A stretch of DNA of 64,000 nt, taken from contig JBCBGC010000004.1 in assembly GCA_038527215.1 (NCBI GenBank), positions 1 to 64,000 on the forward strand, read 5' to 3'. The stretch comes from JAWPMV01 sp038527215 (GTDB lineage Bacteria; Bacteroidota; Bacteroidia; J057). Below the pieces are notes generated by a model. It was not told the DNA's origin, made no database searches, and saw nothing but the letters and a program-made list of their open reading frames with translations. Shown piece after piece: positions 53,805 through 62,853 of this stretch (the stretch's first letter is position 1; each line of letters opens with the position of its first letter). The position numbers and the translations under genes were made by a program.

Positions 53805-54869
53805 ATGTCTATGTATAAGCATCTGATCCGCCCGGTTCTTTTCCGTTTTGACGCTGAAGGCGTCCACCACTTCTCTTTCAGTTTCTTAAGATTTCTGTTT
53901 TTGATTCCCGGCATGGGATGGCTGTTTCGTCAGTTCACCGTCTATGATGATCCTGCGCTGGAGCGAGAAGTCTTTGGCTTGAAGTTTCGCAATCCCATTG
54001 GATTGGCCGCTGGATTTGATAAGGATGCTTTACTCGGCCCCAAGTGGCGCCACTTTGGTTTTGGCTTTGTCGAGTTGGGTACAGTTACCCCCCGTCCCCA
54101 GGCCGGGAATCCCCGGCCCCGCCTCTTTCGGTTGCCTAAGGATCAGGCCATTATCAACCGCATGGGCTTCAACAATGCCGGGGTAGATGCCATGGTGGAA
54201 AGGCTCAAAAAGTTTAACAAACAGGATACCATCATCGGGGCCAACATTGGCAAAAACAAGGATACCCCCAATGAACAGGCGGTGGAGGATTACGAAATCT
54301 GCTTCCAGAAGCTCTTCCCATATGTGGATTATTTCGTGGTCAACGTCAGTTCCCCCAACACGCCTGGCCTAAGGGAGTTGCAGGAAAAAGAGCCGTTGAC
54401 CCGCCTGCTAAGCCACTTACAGAAATTAAATCAGGCTGCCTCGGTTCCTAAGCCCCTTTTGTTGAAAATCGCTCCTGACCTTACGCAGGAGCAATTAGAT
54501 GACATCATCGAAGTGGCAGTAGAAACCCAACTGGACGGCCTGATCGCCAATAATACCACCATTAGCCGGGAAGGGCTCAATACGCCTGAAGCGGAAGTCG
54601 CTGCCATGGGAAATGGAGGTCTGAGCGGGCTACCCCTGACCGGCCGTTCCTGGACGGTGCTGGATTATCTTCGGACCCATGCTCCGGATAATCTCTACTT
54701 GATTGGGGTAGGAGGCATCATGGAAGGCCTGGATGCCAAGCTCAGGATGGAAGCGGGCGCAGACCTGATTCAGGTGTATACCGGATTTGTCTATCATGGG
54801 CCGGGCTTTGTGTATCAACTGGCCAAAGCTATTTCCTATTTGGTCAGGTCTCAGCCCAAAGCTTCTTAA
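53805..54869 (+). CDS. pyrD: dihydroorotate dehydrogenase (quinone), class 2
   Basis: 354-aa FMN enzyme that oxidises dihydroorotate to orotate and passes electrons to quinone, step four of pyrimidine synthesis. The N-terminal amphipathic membrane-binding helix (YKHLIRPVLFRFDAEGVHHFSF) marks class 2. IGLAAGFDKD, TVTPRPQAGNPRPRLFRLP, INRMGFNN, VNVSSPNTPGLRELQ (catalytic Ser), LIANNTT and GVGGI are present. A few codons separate it from the preceding terminator, so its promoter is unclear. ATG 53811 is an alternative start. Confidence 0.96.
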   Translation: MSMYKHLIRPVLFRFDAEGVHHFSFSFLRFLFLIPGMGWLFRQFTVYDDPALEREVFGLKFRNPIGLAAGFDKDALLGPKWRHFGFGFVELGTVTPRPQAGNPRPRLFRLPKDQAIINRMGFNNAGVDAMVERLKKFNKQDTIIGANIGKNKDTPNEQAVEDYEICFQKLFPYVDYFVVNVSSPNTPGLRELQEKEPLTRLLSHLQKLNQAASVPKPLLLKIAPDLTQEQLDDIIEVAVETQLDGLIANNTTISREGLNTPEAEVAAMGNGGLSGLPLTGRSWTVLDYLRTHAPDNLYLIGVGGIMEGLDAKLRMEAGADLIQVYTGFVYHGPGFVYQLAKAISYLVRSQPKAS

Positions 54870-55157
54870 GTAAAGAAGACTCGGGACCTTTTTCGCTTAC
54901 CCTTATCTTTTTTAGGTACCATGGTTTGCCTGCCGGTCAATCCTCGCAGGGCCATCAGGATGCTTCCCCTCCAGGACAAGCGCGGCTGCAGCTATGCAAC
55001 CTGAGGCTGGCATGGCTTGTCTCATTCGGTAGGCTAGCCCGACCTGCAAAGGGCTTCATTAGTACGAAACTTCATACAATATTCTCCCATTGCTAACAGT
55101 TAATTCTATGCCGAAGGCTTTTCCCTCGTGCTCAGGACTACGAATGATTCCTTACCT

Positions 55158-57011
55158 ATGAACCTTATTCATCTACGTCTATTGGCCTTGACGGCCTTTT
55201 TTTCGTTATTTTCCTTCTCTCTTCTCCAGGCTCAATGTGTGATAGATACCCTGGTTCCCAATGTGCCAGGTATTTATCCAGATACCTTTCCTCCCGCAGA
55301 AGGCTGCGAGTTCTATAGCCAGGACGTTACTTTCTTTTTTCCTAAAGACACCACCCTGGATGTATTTGGGAATCCTTTTACTGCCCCTTTTGAATCCTTC
55401 CATATTACAGGCATTGCCGGATTACCGCTGGGAATGGACTGGGAATGTAACACGGACAGCTGTTTTTACGACCTGAGTGCGGGAAACCCCGTGCCGGATA
55501 CGCTCGGCTGTGTCCGGTTTTTTGGCACCCCCACTATTCCTGCCACGTATCCTATCGTGGTCTACATCAATGCGCGGGTAAAAGTGTTGAACAACATTAT
55601 TGAGCAACAAGCCACCTATGAGACCTCCATCGTGGTAGAACCTTGTGAGTTTATTGGCAGTTGCTATACCTACACCGTAAGCTCAAATTGCCAGCCCGCT
55701 CAGTTGGACATCAGCAACAATGTTCCGAGTGGAGGCAAAGATGGCTTCTCATACAATTGGCAAGTGCAAGGACCCAATGGCTTCTCTTACCAGACCAGTG
55801 ATGAAAACCCCTTTCCTCAATCGCTCAATGATGCGGGCACTTACACCATCAGCTATTCAGCCACCGTCGATACCATTGGGTTTATTCTGGACAGTGTGGT
55901 GATTGAAAAAATCGGGTGTGAGGATTTCCTGGACGCGGCGGACCTTTACTGGAAGTTGTTTGACCCGAGCCAGAACGAAATCGTCAATACTAGTAATAAT
56001 GTGCTGAGTAATATCGGGGACAATTTGCCGCTCAATACGGGCATCGGGCCTTTATTCCTGGATACCGGCCTATATGAGTTTCAGGTCTTTGATCAGGATA
56101 ACCTGATTGCGGATGAGGGGTGTGCAGATGGCATGACGGGCGGCTCCGGTTCCGTCTTTGTGAACATTCCCCCTGTATCTTCCGGTCCCGTAACCATTGT
56201 CAGTGATAGCCTGATTGTTACTTTTTATATCAATAATCCGATCAGCGTGATCGCTTGTCAGGATACCTTTCAACTGGACTCCCTGCCGCTCATGCCTGCA
56301 ATTGCCGCCGATACCAACCGGGTGTGTCAGGGAGATACCGCCTGGCTGATGACTTCCAGCAGCGATTCTATTCAATGGTACCGCAATGGCCTTCCACTGT
56401 TGAATGCACATGATCCTATGTACCCGGCTACCCTGGATGGCTTTTACACGGTTGAAGTGATCAGCAGGGCGAGCCTTTGTTCCGCTACTTCTCAAGGCTT
56501 TACGGTAGAAATCTTTTCTGTACAGGCACCCAGTATTGCCTTTGATGGCTTGAACATGAGTATAGCTTCTCCTGATCCTGCACTCCGCTATGATTGGTAC
56601 AACGATGATGACGTATACGTAGGCAGCGGCACCCCTTTTGCCTTACCCGCTTCCGATAGTTACTATGCGGTAGCGGTAGACACCGCTACTGGATGTCAGT
56701 CAGGTCCTTCGGCGACCATCCTTTCGGTCCTGACCCCCCTGGAAGATGAATTGGGGGAAATCACCCTGGAGGTTTATCCTAACCCGACGGCCGGGCAGGT
56801 TAAGCTTCGCTGGGAGGCGGCTGCTGCCGGTGAATTGAGCCTGAGGCTTACCGATATGATGGGACGCAGCCTCTTTCAGGAAGACCTGGGAAGAGTAGCG
56901 GCAAACGGACAAACATCCTATCAGTGGCAGGACTTGCCTGCAGGCATATATCTCCTAATGCTGAACTGGGAAGGTCGAAGCTTTACCCAGAAACTTCTGA
57001 TAGAGAAATAA
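55158..57011 (+). CDS. secreted Ig-like repeat protein with T9SS sorting domain
   Basis: 617 aa from ATG 55158 with a signal peptide (ends near LLQAQ). It has several beta-sandwich segments with paired cysteines (ECNTDSCFYDLSAG, GSCYTYTVSSNCQPAQLDIS), gliding-motility-like Ig domains (CQGDTAWLMTSSSDSIQWYRNGLPLL) and a C-terminal T9SS domain (EVYPNPTAGQVKLRW, GIYLLMLNW). No catalytic domain recognised; probably a surface adhesin or structural protein. The frame runs back to a GTG at 55128. Confidence 0.75.
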   Translation: MNLIHLRLLALTAFFSLFSFSLLQAQCVIDTLVPNVPGIYPDTFPPAEGCEFYSQDVTFFFPKDTTLDVFGNPFTAPFESFHITGIAGLPLGMDWECNTDSCFYDLSAGNPVPDTLGCVRFFGTPTIPATYPIVVYINARVKVLNNIIEQQATYETSIVVEPCEFIGSCYTYTVSSNCQPAQLDISNNVPSGGKDGFSYNWQVQGPNGFSYQTSDENPFPQSLNDAGTYTISYSATVDTIGFILDSVVIEKIGCEDFLDAADLYWKLFDPSQNEIVNTSNNVLSNIGDNLPLNTGIGPLFLDTGLYEFQVFDQDNLIADEGCADGMTGGSGSVFVNIPPVSSGPVTIVSDSLIVTFYINNPISVIACQDTFQLDSLPLMPAIAADTNRVCQGDTAWLMTSSSDSIQWYRNGLPLLNAHDPMYPATLDGFYTVEVISRASLCSATSQGFTVEIFSVQAPSIAFDGLNMSIASPDPALRYDWYNDDDVYVGSGTPFALPASDSYYAVAVDTATGCQSGPSATILSVLTPLEDELGEITLEVYPNPTAGQVKLRWEAAAAGELSLRLTDMMGRSLFQEDLGRVAANGQTSYQWQDLPAGIYLLMLNWEGRSFTQKLLIEK

Positions 57012-57036
57012 TAAAGGGCGCAACCGCCCGTAACAT

Positions 57037-57082
57037 AAAGGAGGCAGGAGTTGGGTTTTCTGACTTTTTGCCTCCTTTTTCT
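57037..57082 (+). terminator. intrinsic terminator
   Basis: AAAGGAGGCA pairs with TGCCTCCTTT over a roughly 23-nt loop, then TTTC. It follows the T9SS gene and precedes ftsK. Confidence 0.7.
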
Positions 57083-57175
57083 ATAGGCAAAAAGCTCATA
57101 TTTTGAGCATTCTTTCTCCATTGCGGGGAAATTTACGTACCTTTAAGGGTCCAAAAACTAAAAGTTCTATCAAGC

Positions 57176-59809
57176 GTGGCGAAAAACACCTCGACTCGCA
57201 GGAAGCGTAGCCCCAGAAAAAAAGCGAAGAAACCTACAGGCCCAATCTCGGGATTGGCTCAATGGTGGAGTGGGATTAAAAATAACCCTGCTCAACGATA
57301 CCAGTGGTGGACCATTCTAGCCTGGACCATTCTTTTCCTCAGCGTTATTTCGCTCATTGCTTGCATCTCATTTTTCTTTACTGGTTCGGCTGATCAGTCC
57401 GAGACGGAAGGCGGCATTGCCCAGGCGGAACAGGTTAAAAACTGGCTGGGCGCAGCGGGCGCCTGGATCGCCGATCTGCTGATTCGTCGGGGATTCGGCT
57501 TCTTTGGCCTGTTGATTCCCATTTATGGCTTTATCCTGGGCCTCATCATGTTGGAGGATGAATCCGAATATTATCAAGCCGCCAAAAGACTGTTCAAATA
57601 CGTCCTGTTTATTCTGTTCTTCGGGACCATCTTTATCTCCTACTTCCAGCTATTGATTGATCCTACCCATACTGATATGGGCGGTGGAGTAGGGGTTTCT
57701 ATCAACCTTTGGTTGTTCAAGTACATCGCTAAGGTGGGCGTAGCCTTTTTGCTGTTGTTTGCCATCTTGATCGTAGCGGTCGTAAACTTCAATGCAGAAA
57801 TACGAGCTTCCCGACTGGTAGAAAGGGTTACAGCCGGCATGAAGCCTTCAGAAAAACAAACCCCTAAAACGGCCAATCAGAACCGCAAAGGAGGCTGGAA
57901 AGCCGCTTTGGTCAAAGCCATGGGCGTACAGGCAGAAGACCTGCAGGAAGATAAAACCCCGGTCAAGAAGCAAGGTCCCAAAGCTAAGCCTGTTCCTGTC
58001 AACAAAGACACCCCCAAAACTCCTCAGCCAGAACCAGAAAAAGGCCAGGAAGTGAAATTGACCCTGTCTGAGCCAAATCCTGCCGATGTCAAGGCCAACA
58101 GCAAAGAGGAGAAACCCCAATTGGAACTCACCATAGTCGAGACCAAGGATGAGCCGGTAGCCAAAGTAGAGACGAAAAAGCTCGAGCAAATCGGGGAAGA
58201 CAATATCGGGCGGGTGGTCGGAGATGAAAACCGGATCGAAAAAATCGTTCCCGAAAAAGATCAGGAACTGGAAAATGCGGAAGAATTATTTGAGGATGAG
58301 GTATATGATCCTACCCTGGAGCTCTCAGGCTATGTAAGACCGCCTTTTGAATTGCTGGAGGATCATGGTTCCGGTTCGGGGCGAGAAGTCAGCCGGGAGG
58401 AACTGGAGAACAACAAAAATAAAATCGTCAAAACCCTCGGAGACTACGGGATTAAAATTGAGGAGATCAAGGCCACCATTGGCCCTACCGTTACCCTGTA
58501 TGAAATCGTCCCCGCGGCTGGGGTGAGAATTTCTAAAATTCGGAACCTGGAAGATGACATTGCATTGGGGCTGGCTGCCCTGGGAATCCGGATCATTGCC
58601 CCCATGCCGGGTAAGGGAACCATCGGGATTGAGGTGCCGAATTCCAAGCCGGAAATCGTTTCTCTGCGTGGGGTGCTGACCACTGAGAAGTTTATCACCA
58701 GCAAATTCGAATTGCCGATCGCCATCGGTCGAAATATCTCCAATGAGGTCTTCATTGCTGACCTCAATAAAATGCCGCACTTGCTGATTGCCGGGGCTAC
58801 CGGACAAGGTAAATCCGTGGGATTGAATACCGTAATCGCTTCTTTGTTGTACAAGAAGCATCCTGCTGAGGTAAAGTTTGTCCTTATTGACCCAAAGAAG
58901 GTCGAAATGACCCTCTACGCGTCTCTGAAGAATCACTTCATCGCCCAATTACCGAATCAAGGGGATGACCCGATCATCACGGACGTACGGGAAGCGGTGG
59001 ATGTGCTGAAAAGCCTCTGTGTAGAAATGGACCGCCGCTATGATTTGCTGAAAAAAGCCCGCGTGCGAAACCTGAAGGAATATAATACCAAGTTTACCAA
59101 CCGGAAACTGAGCCCCAAAAAAGGGCATGAGTTCCTACCGTATATCATTCTGGTCATTGACGAATTAGCAGATATGATGATGGTGGCGGGTAAAGAGGTA
59201 GAAATGCCAATTGCCCGTCTGGCGCAGCTGGCTCGTGCAGTGGGAATCCACCTGGTAGTAGCGACCCAGCGTCCTTCGGTCAACGTCATCACCGGTATCA
59301 TCAAAGCGAACTTCCCGGCGCGTATGTCCTACCGGGTTATTTCTAAAGTAGACAGTCGGACCATCCTGGATGCCAATGGAGCCGATCAATTGGTGGGACG
59401 GGGAGATTTGCTGCTTTCTACGGGCAGTGAATTGATTCGTATACAAAATGCCTTTATAGACACGCCGGAAGTTGAGCGTATCGTGGACCATATTTCCTCT
59501 CAACGAGGCTTCCCTGAACCTTATTTGCTCCCAGAAGTTTTATCTGAGGATGGAGATGCTTTGGGAGAAGATGAACCTTTTGAGAAGGATTCTCGTTTTG
59601 AAGAAGCAGCCCGACTGATTGTCCGCTATCAAATCGGATCCGCTTCCCTCATCCAACGGAAGATGAAGCTAGGATATAACCGAGCTGGCCGAATTATCGA
59701 CCAATTAGAACGGGCAGGCATCGTGGGGGCCCACTCCGGTAGCAAAGCCCGAGAGGTTTTGATGACTGACGAAAACGAACTGGAACAATATTTGAGCAAG
59801 CTCTCGTGA
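57176..59809 (+). CDS. ftsK: DNA translocase FtsK
   Basis: 877 aa, GTG start at 57176. A basic N-terminus, four membrane helices (about 40-205), a Glu/Lys/Pro-rich linker, then the FtsK/SpoIIIE motor: Walker A GATGQGKS (about 540-547), Walker B IILVIDELADMM and ATQRPSVNVITGIIKANFP. A winged-helix gamma domain closes it (RYQIGSASLIQRKMKLGYNRAGRIIDQLERAGIVG), which reads KOPS-like sequences. It clears and resolves chromosome dimers at the septum. Its stop lies 11 bp before the lolA start, a pairing common in Bacteroidota. Confidence 0.96.
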   Translation: MAKNTSTRRKRSPRKKAKKPTGPISGLAQWWSGIKNNPAQRYQWWTILAWTILFLSVISLIACISFFFTGSADQSETEGGIAQAEQVKNWLGAAGAWIADLLIRRGFGFFGLLIPIYGFILGLIMLEDESEYYQAAKRLFKYVLFILFFGTIFISYFQLLIDPTHTDMGGGVGVSINLWLFKYIAKVGVAFLLLFAILIVAVVNFNAEIRASRLVERVTAGMKPSEKQTPKTANQNRKGGWKAALVKAMGVQAEDLQEDKTPVKKQGPKAKPVPVNKDTPKTPQPEPEKGQEVKLTLSEPNPADVKANSKEEKPQLELTIVETKDEPVAKVETKKLEQIGEDNIGRVVGDENRIEKIVPEKDQELENAEELFEDEVYDPTLELSGYVRPPFELLEDHGSGSGREVSREELENNKNKIVKTLGDYGIKIEEIKATIGPTVTLYEIVPAAGVRISKIRNLEDDIALGLAALGIRIIAPMPGKGTIGIEVPNSKPEIVSLRGVLTTEKFITSKFELPIAIGRNISNEVFIADLNKMPHLLIAGATGQGKSVGLNTVIASLLYKKHPAEVKFVLIDPKKVEMTLYASLKNHFIAQLPNQGDDPIITDVREAVDVLKSLCVEMDRRYDLLKKARVRNLKEYNTKFTNRKLSPKKGHEFLPYIILVIDELADMMMVAGKEVEMPIARLAQLARAVGIHLVVATQRPSVNVITGIIKANFPARMSYRVISKVDSRTILDANGADQLVGRGDLLLSTGSELIRIQNAFIDTPEVERIVDHISSQRGFPEPYLLPEVLSEDGDALGEDEPFEKDSRFEEAARLIVRYQIGSASLIQRKMKLGYNRAGRIIDQLERAGIVGAHSGSKAREVLMTDENELEQYLSKLS

Positions 59810-59820
59810 TAAGTCAAATC

Positions 59821-60474
59821 ATGGTTAGAATGAAGTATGTGTTAAAAATTAGCTGCCTGTTTTTGGTGGCTGCTGTCCTGACAGGGTTTTCCGTTACCGA
59901 TGAAAAAGCGGAGCAAATTTTGAAAAGCTCCAAAGCTAAAATCGAGTCCCTCAAGGATTTTTCTGCAAAAGTAAAGTACGAAGTTTCCAGTCCCACCATG
60001 CGGAATTCCTTCGTGAAAGAAGGAAGTTTCAAGTACAAGCAAGGCAACAAATTTGTGGTCGCCCTGAGCGATGAAGAATATTATTGCGACGGCAAGACCC
60101 TCTGGCACTATATCCCCGCAGACGCTGAGGTATTCGAGCAGGAGTTCGACCCGGAAGAGGGCGGTTCGCTGGAAGCCATTTTTGACGTCTATCAAGCGAA
60201 CACTGAAGCACGGTACGTGGGCATGGAATCTGTCCATAAAGTCCCCTGCCATAAGATTTTTCTCGTGGTCAAAGACCCCAGCCTGGAATATAACCAAGCC
60301 TACATTTGGGTGAATACCAAAACCAAGCTGTTGGAGAAAGTAGTCCAAATAGACCGCAAGCAAACCAAAACGACTTACGAGTTTTCTGGCATCAGAGCCA
60401 ATACAGGCCTTTCTGATACAGATTTCCGCTTCAACCCCAAAGCACATCCCGGGGTACAGATCTACCGCGACTAG
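59821..60474 (+). CDS. lolA: LolA-like outer-membrane lipoprotein carrier
   Basis: 217 aa from ATG 59821 (ATG 59830 also possible) with a signal peptide. The LolA fold is seen in AEQILKSSKAKIESLKDFSAKVKYEV, GSFKYKQGNKFVVALSDEEYYCDGKTLWHYIP, PCHKIFLVVKDPSLEYNQAYIWVNTKTKLLEKV. A periplasmic carrier for lipoproteins between LolCDE and the outer membrane; no LolB is expected in this phylum. It is coupled to ftsK. A homologue follows at 61365 after a repeat array. Confidence 0.88.
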   Translation: MVRMKYVLKISCLFLVAAVLTGFSVTDEKAEQILKSSKAKIESLKDFSAKVKYEVSSPTMRNSFVKEGSFKYKQGNKFVVALSDEEYYCDGKTLWHYIPADAEVFEQEFDPEEGGSLEAIFDVYQANTEARYVGMESVHKVPCHKIFLVVKDPSLEYNQAYIWVNTKTKLLEKVVQIDRKQTKTTYEFSGIRANTGLSDTDFRFNPKAHPGVQIYRD

Positions 60475-60497
60475 GGTAATAAGAAATATGTATATCT

Positions 60498-60534
60498 GAG
60501 CCATCCCAGCCTCTGGGATGGCTCTTTTCTTTTT
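60498..60534 (+). terminator. intrinsic terminator after lolA
   Basis: Perfect 11-bp stem GAGCCATCCCA / TGGGATGGCTC with a GCCTC loop, then TTTTCTTTTT. Confidence 0.95.
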
Positions 60535-60552
60535 GGGGGCTTAGGGAGGGGA

Positions 60553-60672
60553 GCTATGCGGGTCAAGGACTCTGGCATTTATATCTTCGGAGGTCTCTAT
60601 GATTCTATAATGATCACGGAGACCCCGGATAAGTCTTTTTCCCTATCGGTCAAAAGCCTTTCCGGGGTGACA
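60553..60672. repeat. palindromic element family A, short-centre copy
   Basis: Matches the reverse complement of 1-120 over its full length, including the asymmetric extra segment on one side (TTCGGAGGTCTC). The other side ends ACCCCGGATAAGTC…CTTTCCGGGGTGACA, as in the two copies that follow. Confidence 0.75.
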
Positions 60673-60735
60673 TATTGGTGGGTGGTTGAAGATGCAAGAA
60701 GCGTTTTGATGGAATCATTTCTCCTTCTATAATCT

Positions 60736-60944
60736 TGTCACCCCGGAAGCTCCTCCGACTGTAAGGAGGTGAGCTATCCGGGGTCTCTCGCTTTGGTACC
60801 GTTCTCTGCAAGCTAATCTGCATGAAGGTAGGGGTAGGTAGCGAGAGACCCCGGATAAGTCTTTTTCCCTATCGGTCAAAAGCCTTTCCGGGGTGACATG
60901 TTTACGGGTGTTGGGGTCTCTAAAAAGTCTCATGCTGAAATCAT
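60736..60944. repeat. palindromic element family A, tandem copy 1
   Basis: A nested palindrome. Outer 13-bp arms TGTCACCCCGGAA (60736-60748) and TTCCGGGGTGACA (60886-60898) are perfect. Inner 18-bp arms TATCCGGGGTCTCTCGCT (60775-60792) and its inverse (60840-60857) are also perfect. The 47-nt centre holds TTTGGTACCGTTCTCTGCAAG. A 46-nt trailer (60899-60944) repeats after copy 2. Confidence 0.9.
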
Positions 60945-60961
60945 CCTTCCTCCCACATCCT

Positions 60962-61170
60962 TGTCACCCCGGAAGCTCCTCCGACTGTAAGGAGGTGAGC
61001 TGTCCGAGGTCTCTCGCTTTGGTACCGTTCTCTGCAAGCTAATCTTCATGAAGGGAGGTGTAGGTAGCGAGAGACCCCGGATAAGTCTTTTTCCCTATCG
61101 GTCAAAAGCCTTTCCGGGGTGACATGTTTGCGGGTGTTGGGGTCTCTAAAAAGTCTCATGCTGAAATCAT
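60962..61170. repeat. palindromic element family A, tandem copy 2
   Basis: Repeats copy 1 at a period of 226 bp with the same 209-nt length. The left inner arm has two changes (TGTCCGAGG for TATCCGGGG) while the right arm is unchanged, so this copy no longer forms a perfect inner stem. Confidence 0.9.
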
Positions 61171-61364
61171 GCATTTTCCAGCATTTTTTTTTGCCCATAT
61201 TTCACCCTGAATTCGGTGGTGGCCTGAATATGAGGAGGTTGTTGGAGGCTCGGGGACTATTCCGAGATGGGAATATTATAGAATAGTAGACAATTTCAAT
61301 AATTGGGATTATTTTTATGATACCGTCTTAGCAAAAACCTACCAGACCTAAAGAAACTGTCTAC
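61171..61364. other. gene-free stretch before second lolA-like gene
   Basis: About 195 bp after the palindromic array; A/T-rich toward the gene. I see no clear TAnnTTTG element and no open frame of coding quality. Confidence 0.4.
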
Positions 61365-62054
61365 ATGAAGCTACTCGCTTTAGGCCTCTTTTGCTGGCTA
61401 AATTTAGCCATCCAGGAGGCCCCATCTGAACCCTCTGTATTGATGCAGGATCCTTCCGCTATTCTGAAGCGGAGCCAGAAAAACTATCGCATGAATGTGG
61501 GGTTAACCGCGGACATTACCTATGAGTTCCGGGCCCCCAGGTATCGCCCCAAGGTACAGTCCGGGTCTATTTCATATCTCAACCGAAAATTCAATATCAA
61601 GCTAAAGGACGAGCATTTGATCTCCAATGGCCGGACGCTGTGGGTCGTTCATCCCCTCAAGAATGAGGTCATGTCCTTCAATCTGCTGGAGTGGAAGCAG
61701 GAAAACTTCACAACCTTCTTATACCAGGTATTTAATATGCCTGTCCAAGCCCGCTTGCTGGATGTCATTCGGGTGCGGGGAGAAGATTGTTACCACCTGA
61801 GTATCCAGATGAAAAATCCCAACCTGAGCTTTTCGCAAGCCGTTATCTGGATTGATACCAAAGAATTTTTGGTGCGTAAAATGTCCTTTATTAGCCGTCG
61901 GCAAAGTGTACAGACCTACACTTTCTCCAATGTCAAAATCGGAGTCAACCTACCCGACCGTCTGTTTCAGTTTCGGAAGGAGGACTATCCGAGTATTCGG
62001 AGACGAGAGCCTGAAGCTACCACCCAGCCCGGACCTTCCCGCCAGTACAAATAA
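61365..62054 (+). CDS. second LolA-like periplasmic carrier
   Basis: 229 aa, related to the lolA gene at 59821 by its layout: SAILKRSQKNYRMNVGLTADITYEF, SGSISYLNRKFNIKLKDEHLISNGRTLWVV, DCYHLSIQMKNPNLSFSQAVIWIDTKEFLVRKMSFI. It has a short hydrophobic export signal and a Pro-rich C-terminal tail (REPEATTQPGPSRQYK) missing from the first. The two are probably old paralogues. The repeat array and a terminator separate them, so it is transcribed separately. It may serve a special lipoprotein or glycolipid. Confidence 0.8.
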   Translation: MKLLALGLFCWLNLAIQEAPSEPSVLMQDPSAILKRSQKNYRMNVGLTADITYEFRAPRYRPKVQSGSISYLNRKFNIKLKDEHLISNGRTLWVVHPLKNEVMSFNLLEWKQENFTTFLYQVFNMPVQARLLDVIRVRGEDCYHLSIQMKNPNLSFSQAVIWIDTKEFLVRKMSFISRRQSVQTYTFSNVKIGVNLPDRLFQFRKEDYPSIRRREPEATTQPGPSRQYK

Positions 62055-62133
62055 TCCGCTCATTCTCACCGTTGGCCTACATGGGCTTGGAACTCCTCTA
62101 AGGACCCCCTAACTTCCGGCTCCCATTGACAAG

Positions 62134-62739
62134 ATGCGTAGATTGTTTCCCTATATCCTTTGTGCCAAAGGAGGCATCCTTCTTTGGTTCTGCTTCTTCC
62201 AAAGCTGCCAGCTTTCCGGGGGAGAAAACACGGGCCTGCCCTGGTCCCTGGAAAGACTAAGACTTGGGGTCGAAAGCCGGATGCAGCTTGGAGATAGCCT
62301 GGTGTGGGAAAAAGGCCAGTTGCAGCAAGTATTGGGCAGCGGTATTGATCCCTCCCGCAAAGGGGAACTAAGGCATGCCGCTATCTTTTTGGAGGATTTA
62401 TCCTTTAGCGAGGCAGAAGCGGTTTATGAAGTTCCGGGCTATAAAATCCGCCTGACATTATCAGATTATGCCGCTGACAGCAGTGCATTATACCATCTTT
62501 TCCAGCATTTGGAGGCCAGTCAATCGGATTCAATCTCTCAGGAAATAAGAGGGCCTCTTTACTTTTTCCGCTCACCCCAAGGGATGATCGAACGATTAGA
62601 GGGGATTCTGGATTACCGCTTTCACCTGTCCATAGAACCCGATCGTCCCCTCTCGCCAAATGGACTTCAGCGATGGTATCAGAGCTTGAACTGGTCTTCG
62701 GCTGAAACATCTGCCTCCCGGCTGGGGTTTAACCAATAA
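62134..62739 (+). CDS. lipoprotein of unknown function
   Basis: 201 aa with lipobox FQSC (Cys25). Body of mixed helix and strand: LRLGVESRMQLGDSLVWEKGQLQQVLGS, AIFLEDLSFSEAEAVYEVPGYKIRLTLSDYAADSSALYHLFQHLEAS. No family recognised. It begins 79 bp after the second lolA-like gene on the same strand, without a terminator between, so it may be co-transcribed with it. Confidence 0.6.
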   Translation: MRRLFPYILCAKGGILLWFCFFQSCQLSGGENTGLPWSLERLRLGVESRMQLGDSLVWEKGQLQQVLGSGIDPSRKGELRHAAIFLEDLSFSEAEAVYEVPGYKIRLTLSDYAADSSALYHLFQHLEASQSDSISQEIRGPLYFFRSPQGMIERLEGILDYRFHLSIEPDRPLSPNGLQRWYQSLNWSSAETSASRLGFNQ

Positions 62740-62743
62740 ATAG

Positions 62744-62767
62744 GCTGGTCGAAGCCAGATTTTTGCA
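62744..62767 (+). terminator. weak intrinsic terminator
   Basis: CTGG / CCAG stem (GGCTGGTCGAAGCCAG) followed by ATTTTT, just past the stop at 62739. Short stem, so uncertain. Confidence 0.4.
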
Positions 62768-62853
62768 GAAAAAGCCCTATTTTTGAAGACTTTTTTGTGT
62801 TGATTACATCTAAAAATATAGAGAGGACATAGTTCCTTTATGAATGCATCCCT

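Noticed and set aside
59842..60504. 220-codon minus-strand frame over lolA
   Set aside because: It covers lolA antisense and runs into the lolA terminator; no motif. The LolA reading has signal peptide and fold pattern.
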